This document shows, piece by piece, positions 1 through 5,999 of a stretch of DNA of 16,005 nt; positions within the stretch are counted from its first letter, which is position 1; the number at the start of each line of letters is the position of its first letter. The notes beneath the pieces are model-generated. The model did not search any database and was not told the DNA's origin. It saw nothing but the letters and a program-made list of their open reading frames with translations. A program made the position numbers and the translations under genes. Source of the stretch: Deltaproteobacteria bacterium (GTDB lineage Bacteria > Desulfobacterota > Binatia > Binatales > Binataceae); assembly GCA_003161515.1 (NCBI GenBank), contig PMOH01000442.1, forward strand, positions 1-16,005, given 5' to 3'.

Positions 1-24
1 GCCGCGCAGGCGATTATTGTCTTC

Positions 25-1107
25 CTACGCCGCCTCAGCCTTCACTCCATTCAGCTTCTTCAATTCCGGCATCACCTCGGCCGCGAACAGCCGCAGACTC
101 TTCTCCGCATCTTCGATCGGCATCCCCGCATAGCTGAACACGCCGGTGTAATGGTCCGCGCCGACCTTTTGCCGAATCTCGTCGATCTTGTTGAAGCACA
201 TCTCGGGCGTGCCCCACACCTGCAGGCTCAGGAAGTACTCGATCGACGCGCTGGTGTTGCCCTTCAACGCCTTCGCCATCTGCTCGTAGTATTCGTAACC
301 CTTGGCCTTGCCGAAATTCTCGCTCGCCATCTCATAGTGCCGCAGCGCCGTGTCCCAGTATCCGCCGATATATTTGACCGCCATCTCGCGCGCGCGATCG
401 GCGCTCTTGTCGCAGAAGGTCCAGCCCGCCGCGATCGTCGGCAGCGGCTCTCCGCCATTCACTTGCTTGTAGATAGTGCGATACTCGCCGAGTTCCTGCG
501 CGACTGCTTCCCACGGCTTCTGCGGAATTATCAGGATTCCGATGCCGAGTTTCGCCATGATACGCGCCGACTCGGGCGAGACCGCCGCCGCGTAGGTGCG
601 TCCCTTGAACGACTTGAAGGGCTTTGGCCGGATGTCGCGGCGCGGCTGCTTGATGTACTTGCCGTCGTATTCGCAGTAGCCCTTTTCGAGTCCCTCGAGC
701 AGCATCTCGGCCGACTCGATAAAGCGCTCGCGCGATTCGCCGAGCGGCACGCGGAAGCCCTCGAACTCGATCCGCGCAAGCCCGCGCCCGAGGCCCAGGA
801 TCATGCGCCCGTTCGACATGTGATCGACCACCGACACCTGCTCCGCGACGCGCATCGGGTCATGCCACGGCATCACGACCACCATCGATCCAAGCTGGAT
901 CGTCTTGGTCCGTCCCGCGTAGTAGGTCAGGAATTGCAGCACGTCGGGGCACATCGTGTAGTCGTCAAAATGATGCTCGACGCTCCAGATGGAATCGAAA
1001 CCGAGCGGCTCGTAGAGGTCGCCGATCTTGAGGTCTTCGACGTAAACGTCGCGGTCCGATCGAACATTGTGCGGATTCTGAAAAATAACAGCGCCACCAA
1101 CTTTCAT
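25..1107 (-). CDS. LLM-class (luciferase-like) flavin-dependent oxidoreductase
   Basis: A 360-residue protein of the bacterial luciferase-like monooxygenase family (TIM-barrel, FMN/F420-using). Family features visible near the N-terminus are the opening strand KVGGAVIFQNPHN, the stretch LGFDSIWSVEHHFDDY (around residues 40-55), the segment QLGSMVVVMPWHDPMRVAEQ (around 85-105) and SNGRMILGLGRG (around 112-123), which is the usual 'NGR..lG.GrG' phosphate-binding region. The length suits a single-domain family member. I chose the ATG at 1107 because GGAGG lies 7 nt upstream of it; the frame stays open to a more upstream ATG at 1149, which would add 14 residues and lacks such a site. The substrate cannot be read from sequence. 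In this context (acyl-CoA dehydrogenase, thiolase) a role in catabolism of an organic acid or hydrocarbon is plausible but only inferred. Family call sure; cofactor (FMN or F420) and substrate unknown. Confidence 0.9.
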   Translation of the reverse strand: MKVGGAVIFQNPHNVRSDRDVYVEDLKIGDLYEPLGFDSIWSVEHHFDDYTMCPDVLQFLTYYAGRTKTIQLGSMVVVMPWHDPMRVAEQVSVVDHMSNGRMILGLGRGLARIEFEGFRVPLGESRERFIESAEMLLEGLEKGYCEYDGKYIKQPRRDIRPKPFKSFKGRTYAAAVSPESARIMAKLGIGILIIPQKPWEAVAQELGEYRTIYKQVNGGEPLPTIAAGWTFCDKSADRAREMAVKYIGGYWDTALRHYEMASENFGKAKGYEYYEQMAKALKGNTSASIEYFLSLQVWGTPEMCFNKIDEIRQKVGADHYTGVFSYAGMPIEDAEKSLRLFAAEVMPELKKLNGVKAEAA

Positions 1108-1194
1108 TCGGAGATCCTCCATGAGGCTCGGGCTTTCAGTCGTCGGCAAATGACTACCGCAACCCGAAAATTGAGATCAGTAAAGGCTTCCAAT

Positions 1195-1223
1195 CACATA
1201 CCAATCGTTTAGTAAAATTGCAA
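1195..1223 (-). promoter_or_regulatory. Candidate promoter for the flavin oxidoreductase
   Basis: An AT-rich patch in an otherwise GC-rich divergent region. On the minus strand a TTGCAA box (1218-1223) is followed after 17 bp by TATGTG (1195-1200), preceded by TGG. Transcription would start about 80 nt before the ATG at 1107. The -10 match is poor, so this is a low-confidence reading. Confidence 0.3.
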
Positions 1224-1265
1224 AGTCTGTTTCCTGGCTCTTCATGTTGGCCCCCTCTTCTTTGT

Positions 1266-1394
1266 GTCATCCCGAGCGCAGCCGAGGGACCCCGGATCTT
1301 TCTCGACGCCGGCCGACGCACCCTCCCACGGCTAGATCGATGTGCGCGTGGGACGATCTTCCGCTCGGGGCAAGGCTCCGCCGAGGGACCCCGG
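1266..1394. repeat. Two copies of a dispersed intergenic repeat
   Basis: The 14-base string CCGAGGGACCCCGG occurs twice within about 100 bp, at 1282-1295 and 1381-1394. The first copy is preceded by TCATCCCGAGCGCAG, giving the form of a widespread non-coding repeat ('TCATcccGAGCG...GAGGGAcccCGG') seen between genes in many GC-rich soil bacteria. The second copy is shorter and diverged. The rest of the 1108-1458 region holds no gene that I can support. Confidence 0.6.
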
Positions 1395-1458
1395 CACAAT
1401 CCCCACAATACTATCTGCCGGGCTTGATCGGATTGCGCGGCAAAACGAAGATGCGTGA

Positions 1459-2619
1459 ATGATGCGACGAGATATTTTTACCGAAGAGCACGAGATGTTC
1501 CGCGCGCAGGTGCGCCGCTTCGTCGATTCCGAGATCGAGCCGAAGGTCCTCGAATGGAATCGCGCCGGGATGAGCGATCGAGCGAGTTGGCGCAAGATGG
1601 GTGCGGCCGGCTTCCTCGGCGCGAACGCACCCGCCGAATATGGCGGCGGCGGCGTGGATTTCATCAACGACGCCATCGTGATGGAAGAGCTGTCGCGCGT
1701 GCGCGCGCACGGCCTCATGATGTCGCTGCATTCGGACATCTGCATGCCCTACATCACGAGCTTCGGCAACGAGGAGCAGAAGCGCCGCTATCTGCCCGGC
1801 GCGATCAGCGGCGAGACTATCCTCGCGATCGCGATGACCGAGCCAGGCACCGGCTCCGATCTCGCCGCCGTGCAGACCACCGCGCGCCGCGACGGCGACC
1901 ATTACGTGATCAACGGATCGAAGATTTTTATTTCCAACGGCCAGATTGCCGATCTCGTGATCGTCGTGTGCAAAACCGACCCCAAGGCCAACCCTTCGCA
2001 CAAGGGCGTCAGCCTGATGCTGGTCGATGCGACCGCGCCGGGCTTCGTTCGAGGGCGCAAGCTCGACAAGCTTGGGCTGCGTGGCCAGGACACCAGCGAG
2101 TTGTTCTTCGAGGATTGCCGCGTCCCGGCCGGCAACCTGCTCGGTAAGGAAGGCGCCGGCTTCAAAATGCTGATGGAGAAGCTTCAGCAGGAGCGGCTAT
2201 GCATCGGAGTGTCCTCGATGGCGAGTTGCAGGCGCACGCTCGAGGACACCATCGCTTACTGCAAGAATCGCAAAGCATTCGGGCAGCCGATCGCGGAATT
2301 TCAAAACACCCAGTTCAAGCTCGCCGAAATGATGACCGAAGTGGAAGTAGGACAAGCCTTCGTGGACAAGCTACTGGTTGCGCACGTGCGCGGCGACGAG
2401 ATAGTCGCCGAAGTAAGCATGGCAAAATGGTGGACCACCGACCTACAGAAGAAGATCACCAGCCAATGCCTGCAACTACACGGCGGCTACGGCTTCATGA
2501 TGGAGTATCCAGTCTCGACCGACTACGCAGACGCCGCAGTACAATCGATCTACGCAGGCACGAATGAAATCATGAAGGTGATAATCGCGCGCCGGATGGG
2601 ATTGGAAACCCGCAAGTAG
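1459..2619 (+). CDS. Acyl-CoA dehydrogenase, IVD/LCAD-like active site
   Basis: A 386-residue FAD-dependent acyl-CoA dehydrogenase, which introduces the alpha,beta double bond into an acyl-CoA and passes electrons to ETF. Visible are the N-terminal helical domain (1-120), the FAD/substrate motif AMTEPGTGSDL (125-135), the middle beta-domain (to about 235) and the C-terminal helical domain with RKAFGQPIAEFQ (271-282) and GGYGFMMEYPV (342-352). The C-terminal motif reads IYAGTNEIMK, so Ala366 sits where medium- and short-chain enzymes have the catalytic Glu. Instead Glu245 in QQERL lies where isovaleryl-CoA and long-chain enzymes carry their base (helix G), so it should be active with a branched or long acyl-CoA. 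The ATG at 1459 has only a weak upstream CGAAG; a second ATG follows directly. No in-operon partner on the plus strand. Family certain, substrate inferred. Confidence 0.93.
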   Translation: MMRRDIFTEEHEMFRAQVRRFVDSEIEPKVLEWNRAGMSDRASWRKMGAAGFLGANAPAEYGGGGVDFINDAIVMEELSRVRAHGLMMSLHSDICMPYITSFGNEEQKRRYLPGAISGETILAIAMTEPGTGSDLAAVQTTARRDGDHYVINGSKIFISNGQIADLVIVVCKTDPKANPSHKGVSLMLVDATAPGFVRGRKLDKLGLRGQDTSELFFEDCRVPAGNLLGKEGAGFKMLMEKLQQERLCIGVSSMASCRRTLEDTIAYCKNRKAFGQPIAEFQNTQFKLAEMMTEVEVGQAFVDKLLVAHVRGDEIVAEVSMAKWWTTDLQKKITSQCLQLHGGYGFMMEYPVSTDYADAAVQSIYAGTNEIMKVIIARRMGLETRK

Positions 2620-2650
2620 AGTGTGCGCTACTCCTCCCAACGCGAATGTT

Positions 2651-2684
2651 CCCCTTCCCTCGAGGGAAGGGGTTAGGGGTTAGG
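2651..2684. repeat. Perfect 22-bp palindrome with G-rich tail
   Basis: Positions 2651-2672 form a perfect palindrome centred on CTCGAG, with arms CCCCTTCCCTC, followed by the direct repeat TTAGGGGTTAGG. It lies 32 bp after the acyl-CoA dehydrogenase stop. It could fold as a transcription-terminating hairpin but has no T-run. Its form matches a widespread class of intergenic palindromic repeats. Confidence 0.6.
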
Positions 2685-2721
2685 TTGCACGCATCATTAG
2701 CAATGTTCGCACACTCATTCC

Positions 2722-2890
2722 TTGTGTCATTCTAGAACGAAGCGAAGAATCCCGGAGTGCGTTTGCAGGTCAGCACAGAAGAAGTCATCACTGAATTTGG
2801 ACCCGCAGCGGCGCCGGAGGCGCGACCTCTCCCTGACAGAGAGAGGTAGGTAAGAGCCGGGATTCTTCGCTTCGCTCTGAATGACACAGG
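2722..2890. repeat. Inverted pair of a dispersed repeat (REP/MITE-like unit)
   Basis: The arm at 2722-2755 (ending GAAGCGAAGAATCCCGG) recurs as its near-perfect reverse complement at 2857-2890 (starting CCGGGATTCTTCGCTTCGC). The pair differ mainly by a two-base indel near TCTAGAAC. About 100 bp separates them. Each arm carries the TGTCATTC...GCGAAGCGAAGAAT core of a common intergenic repeat. The whole could be a folded non-autonomous element or two opposite insertions. Confidence 0.65.
2825..2847. repeat. Inner hairpin within the inverted repeat pair
   Basis: ACCTCTC (2825-2831) pairs with GAGAGGT (2841-2847) around a 9-nt loop. It sits between the two arms of the 2722-2890 inverted pair. 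It resembles the 'CCTCTCCCTGACAG..GAGAGG' class of short palindromes. Confidence 0.5.
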
Positions 2891-2913
2891 AACCAAATCG
2901 CAGAAGCGCGACG

Positions 2914-3195
2914 TCAAAGATTTACCTGCTGCATCTTGTGACGCTTTACGTACCAGCATGGGCTGTAACCCAGGTGCGGGAAGATTGAGTTTGCGCAGGT
3001 TTGGGTTTCCGGATCGCCGGCTTCGTATTCGGTCTTACCGTCCTTTTGCGGGACCGCGTACAACTTGGTGATTTGGCAGGTTCCCGTCGGTTCGCTCCTG
3101 AACTTCATGACTACGTAGTCGCCGACGTACAGGACGACTACTGACGCGACTAGTACAATGGCTATTCGAGTGAGTAATGGAGAAAGGGTCTGCAT
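2914..3195 (-). CDS. Small single-span membrane protein, unknown function
   Basis: A 93-residue protein starting MQTLSPLLTRIAIVLVASVV. One hydrophobic segment (about residues 8-30) is followed by a soluble tail of about 60 residues with three cysteines (40, 70 region and 80) and an aromatic-rich end (PHLGYSPCWYVKRH). The topology suggests a signal anchor with the tail in the periplasm, though this was not computed. The reading frame extends upstream into the thiolase gene, but a terminator hairpin (3215-3242) lies between, so the ATG at 3195 is the sensible start. No clear Shine-Dalgarno is visible. I do not recognise the family. Codon use resembles the neighbours and the tail composition is protein-like, which is why I keep it. 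Confidence 0.6.
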   Translation of the reverse strand: MQTLSPLLTRIAIVLVASVVVLYVGDYVVMKFRSEPTGTCQITKLYAVPQKDGKTEYEAGDPETQTCANSIFPHLGYSPCWYVKRHKMQQVNL

Positions 3196-3206
3196 AGTAG
3201 TCGTGA

Positions 3207-3242
3207 AATGAAAACGGCCGACATCTTTTACGATGCCGGCCG
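3207..3242 (-). terminator. Hairpin terminator after the thiolase gene
   Basis: On the minus strand an 11-bp stem (CGGCCGGCATC against GATGTCGGCCG, with one G-U pair) closes a 6-nt loop and is followed by TTTTCATTT. It starts about 24 nt after the thiolase stop codon. This marks the 3' end of the HMGS-like/thiolase operon and separates it from the small membrane protein gene. Confidence 0.75.
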
Positions 3243-3266
3243 GTTCGATCGTTGGAGAAAAGCGCG

Positions 3267-4451
3267 CTAGCCGACCTGGCTGCCTACTACCGAGACGAAG
3301 CTGACGCATCGGCCGGGGGCACCGCCTAAATTGTGGGTCAGGCCCACTTTCGGATTTTTGATTTGACGCGCGCCTGCTTCGCCGCGCATCTGGAGCCACA
3401 TTTCGTACATCATGCGCAGGCCCGACGCGCCAATAGGATGCCCGAACGACTTGAGGCCGCCGTCCGGATTCACCGGCAGCTTGCCTTCGAGGTCGAAAAA
3501 CCCGTCCATCACGTCCTGCCATGCGGTCCCGCGCGGGCTGAAGCCGAGATCCTCGTAGAGCACGAGCTCGGTCGGCGTGAAGCAATCGTGAACCTCGGCC
3601 ATGCTGATCTGCTCGCGAGGATTCGTGATGCCCGCCTGCGCGTACGCGTCCTTGGCGGTGGCGACGACTTCGCGGAACGTCGTGAAGTCATAGTCCTGCG
3701 ACAACGGCCCTTCCGCCGGCCCCGCGATAAACGACAGCGCCTTTATGTAGATGGGATTCTTGCAGTACTTGTGCGCGTCCTCGGCGCGAACGACGATCGC
3801 CGCCGCCGATCCGTCCGACACGCCCGAGCAATCCATGATTCCGAGCGGGTCGGCAATCTTGGGCGAGTTCTTAATCGTCTCGAGCGACACTTCCTTCTGG
3901 AATTGCGCCTTGGGATTTTTCGCGCCGTTCTTGTGATTCTTCCACGCGATACGCGTGAGCACGTCCTTGCCCTTGTCGGGGTCGAGTCCGTACTTTTTGA
4001 AGTACGCGGGCGCCAGCAGCGAGAACGACGCAGGCGCCGTCATGCTGCCCTCGGTGCCGTCGTTCGGCGGCGCGTTCATCACCAGCCCCGAATAGCCCGA
4101 GTCCTTCAGCTTCTCGACGCCGATCGCCATCGCCATGTCGAACGCGCCCGAAGCGACCGCGTAGCACGCCTGCCGCAGCGCTTCGGATCCCGTCGCGCAC
4201 ATGTTCTCGACGCGGGTGACGGGCTTGTACTGAATCTTCAGCGGCTCGCTGAGCGTCAGGCCCGAGATGCCGGAGCCCATTGTGCCGAGCCAGTACGCGT
4301 CAACGTCGTTGGGCTCGACGCCCGCCGATTCATAAGCCTGGTAGGCCGCATCGACCAGCAAATCGTCGGGACCCTTGTCCCAATGCTCACCGAACTTGGT
4401 GCATCCCATCCCAATGATCGCGACGCGGTCCTTGATTCCTCGACTTGCCAT
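3267..4451 (-). CDS. Thiolase (SCP2/SCP-x-like acetyl-CoA acetyltransferase)
   Basis: A 394-residue thiolase-fold enzyme of the SCP2-thiolase type, expected to catalyse acyl-CoA Claisen condensation or thiolysis. The nucleophile motif ENMCATGSEALRQA places Cys85. The C-terminal half carries HDCF (His289, Cys290), which replaces the NEAF motif of classical thiolases, and SFGHPIGASG (His338), then NLGGAPG. All catalytic residues expected for this subfamily are present. The start is well placed: GAGGAG lies 8 nt before the ATG at 4451. It begins 17 bp after the stop of the HMG-CoA-synthase-like/DUF35 gene, so the two are very likely co-transcribed, with termination at 3207-3242. In archaea such thiolases form a complex with HMG-CoA synthase through a DUF35 protein; the arrangement here is reminiscent of that. 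Subfamily call is firm, physiological substrate unknown. Confidence 0.92.
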   Translation of the reverse strand: MASRGIKDRVAIIGMGCTKFGEHWDKGPDDLLVDAAYQAYESAGVEPNDVDAYWLGTMGSGISGLTLSEPLKIQYKPVTRVENMCATGSEALRQACYAVASGAFDMAMAIGVEKLKDSGYSGLVMNAPPNDGTEGSMTAPASFSLLAPAYFKKYGLDPDKGKDVLTRIAWKNHKNGAKNPKAQFQKEVSLETIKNSPKIADPLGIMDCSGVSDGSAAAIVVRAEDAHKYCKNPIYIKALSFIAGPAEGPLSQDYDFTTFREVVATAKDAYAQAGITNPREQISMAEVHDCFTPTELVLYEDLGFSPRGTAWQDVMDGFFDLEGKLPVNPDGGLKSFGHPIGASGLRMMYEMWLQMRGEAGARQIKNPKVGLTHNLGGAPGRCVSFVSVVGSQVG

Positions 4452-4468
4452 AATTTTCTCCTCGGCCT

Positions 4469-5878
4469 TTAACGCCTCGGCCGTGCTTTCCAGAAATAGT
4501 TGTTGACGCCGTCAGCCGTGAACAGCCGCCGAAACGTCATTTCGACTTCGTCGCCAATCGCGACCTTGTCGGGCTCGCAGTCGGTCATCTCGCACAGGAA
4601 GCGGCCGCCGCCGTTGAAGTCTGCCACGACGTTAACAGTCGGCGGATTAAGAGAATAGGCGAGGCGATCGATCGCATAGGTCGCGATTTTCGCGGTGCGA
4701 TCCGCGAATTGATAGGGTTCCATGAACCCGCGCTTATGACATTTCACGCAGACCAACTGCGGCGGGAGCTGCGGCGTCCCGCAGTTGGTGCATCGCGAGC
4801 CGATAAATCCGAACTTCCACTTTTCGGATCGCATCATCGGCGGACCCGCGGGCCGATCGGGATCAGGACGGCGCGGCGGCTCGGTCGGTAGAATCTCGCG
4901 CCACTTGAGATAGTTGGCGTACGACACGTCGCCCTTGGACTCGATCATGCGGCCGACCGAATGAACAGGTTTGAAATTCGCATTCGCTGGAGTGACTTTC
5001 ACCAAAATGGCGTCGGCGCCGTCGGCAACCGTCGCGACCAGGATTCGATCACCAGGCTTCGCCGACGGCAGCGCGGCGGAGAGCATCAGGCCCGCATGCG
5101 CGGCGCCGGTCTGCCCGATGGTCAACGCAAACGAATCGGAGAATTTGGCGGGATCGATCTTGAGCGCCCGCGCGATTTCGTCAGCCGCGCGAGCGTTGGG
5201 CGCGTCGAGGATCACTTTCGACAGATCTGTGGGCGCGACTTTCGCCTTCTCCAGCACGTTCTTGATGACGGTGCCGAGCAGCGGCGAATGCGCCTGCGTC
5301 AGCGTGAAGCGCTCTTCCCACGAATGCGCAAAGCGCTCGCCGGTCGCGCGCCAGGTGTCGAGGAACTCGCGCGTGAGCGATGCGCTCGCCTCGATTTCGG
5401 CGATCACGTTCTCCGCGCCGAGCACAAACGCGACCGCGCCGTCGCCCGTCGTCTGCTCTGCTTTGCCTTCTGGCGCCGCCAGCCGGCAATCTCCGATCGC
5501 GACCAGCGCGCGTTTCGCTCCGCCACTGACCGCGTCGGCGCCTTGCAGAATCGCCGACATCCCCGCGCGGACGGATCCGGTCATGTCCGACGCGCGAATC
5601 TCCGCCGGAAGCTGCGCAGCAGCGCCGATCACCGCGGCACTTAATTTTTCCGCGTAAGGCGGCGTCGTAGTCGCGAAGATGAGCGCTTGCACCTCGCCGG
5701 GCGGCGCGGCTTTCAACGCGTCACGCGCCGCCTCGACCGCCATCGAGACACTGTCTTCGTCGAAACTCGCAATCGCGCGCTCACCCTTGCCGGCAGGAGT
5801 GCCGAGCACGGCCGCGATCGCCGAGCGTTTTAGCCGCCGATACGGAACGTATGAACCGTAGGAAACAATTCCAGCCAT
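4469..5878 (-). CDS. HMG-CoA-synthase-like domain fused to a zinc-ribbon/OB-fold (DUF35) domain
   Basis: A 469-residue two-domain protein. Residues 1-300 have a thiolase-like fold of the HMG-CoA synthase family: GIVSYGSYVPYRRL at the start, AVEAARDAL, EQTTGDGAVAFVLG. Residues 350-469 are a DUF35 module: a zinc ribbon CTNC-x10-CVKC (Cys363, 366, 377, 380) and an OB-fold with VNVVADFNGGGR and GDEVEMTFR. From remembered archaeal family members, the catalytic Glu (GSESHPY), Cys (ACKAGT) and His (HQPN) appear replaced by Thr (ATTTPPY), Val (GSVRAGM) and Asp (LDAPN), so the synthase half may be inactive. The frame opens at 5887 (MPVM...), but a -35/-10 pair upstream would start transcription at the ATG at 5878, and MAGIVSYG is the usual family start, so 5878 is chosen. 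It precedes the thiolase by 17 bp. Function could be scaffold for the thiolase. Confidence 0.85.
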   Translation of the reverse strand: MAGIVSYGSYVPYRRLKRSAIAAVLGTPAGKGERAIASFDEDSVSMAVEAARDALKAAPPGEVQALIFATTTPPYAEKLSAAVIGAAAQLPAEIRASDMTGSVRAGMSAILQGADAVSGGAKRALVAIGDCRLAAPEGKAEQTTGDGAVAFVLGAENVIAEIEASASLTREFLDTWRATGERFAHSWEERFTLTQAHSPLLGTVIKNVLEKAKVAPTDLSKVILDAPNARAADEIARALKIDPAKFSDSFALTIGQTGAAHAGLMLSAALPSAKPGDRILVATVADGADAILVKVTPANANFKPVHSVGRMIESKGDVSYANYLKWREILPTEPPRRPDPDRPAGPPMMRSEKWKFGFIGSRCTNCGTPQLPPQLVCVKCHKRGFMEPYQFADRTAKIATYAIDRLAYSLNPPTVNVVADFNGGGRFLCEMTDCEPDKVAIGDEVEMTFRRLFTADGVNNYFWKARPRR

Positions 5879-5885
5879 GACCGGC

Positions 5886-5915
5886 ATTAAAGGCCGACTC
5901 GTGCGACGCGGTCAA
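5886..5915 (-). promoter_or_regulatory. Promoter of the HMGS-like/thiolase operon, possibly leaderless
   Basis: On the minus strand TTGACC (5910-5915) and TTTAAT (5886-5891) are 18 bp apart, a good sigma-70-type match. The -10 box ends 7 nt before the ATG at 5878, so transcription would begin at or next to that codon. No Shine-Dalgarno is visible before either candidate start, which agrees with leaderless translation. Confidence 0.5.
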
Positions 5916-5942
5916 ATGGAAAGGCAATACACTTAATTGAAT

Positions 5943-5965
5943 GTGAAACCCTCCGCGGGTTTCAC
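5943..5965 (-). terminator. Hairpin after the efflux operon
   Basis: GTGAAACCC and GGGTTTCAC form a perfect 9-bp stem around a 5-nt loop (TCCGC). It lies 35 bp after the mdtO-like stop and before the HMGS-like gene promoter. On the minus strand it is followed by ATTCAATTAA, not a true T-run, so its efficiency as an intrinsic terminator is uncertain. Confidence 0.5.
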
Positions 5966-5999
5966 GCTTCCGCGGCAGGGGTGACCCTTGCACCCAGTG

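Noticed and set aside
151..1212. 353-codon frame on the plus strand
   Set aside because: It is antisense to the luciferase-like oxidoreductase gene, which has clear family motifs. The protein is Arg/His/Leu-rich in the way of GC-rich shadow frames.
2914..3585. Full 223-codon version of the small membrane protein frame
   Set aside because: The upstream part overlaps the thiolase coding region and crosses a terminator hairpin; only the part from the ATG at 3195 has protein-like composition.
3333..4472. 379-codon frame on the plus strand
   Set aside because: Antisense to the thiolase with all its motifs; composition (Arg, His, Ala rich) is that of a shadow frame.
4961..5657. Two overlapping plus-strand frames of about 228 codons
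   Set aside because: Both are antisense to the HMGS-like/DUF35 gene and show no recognisable domains.
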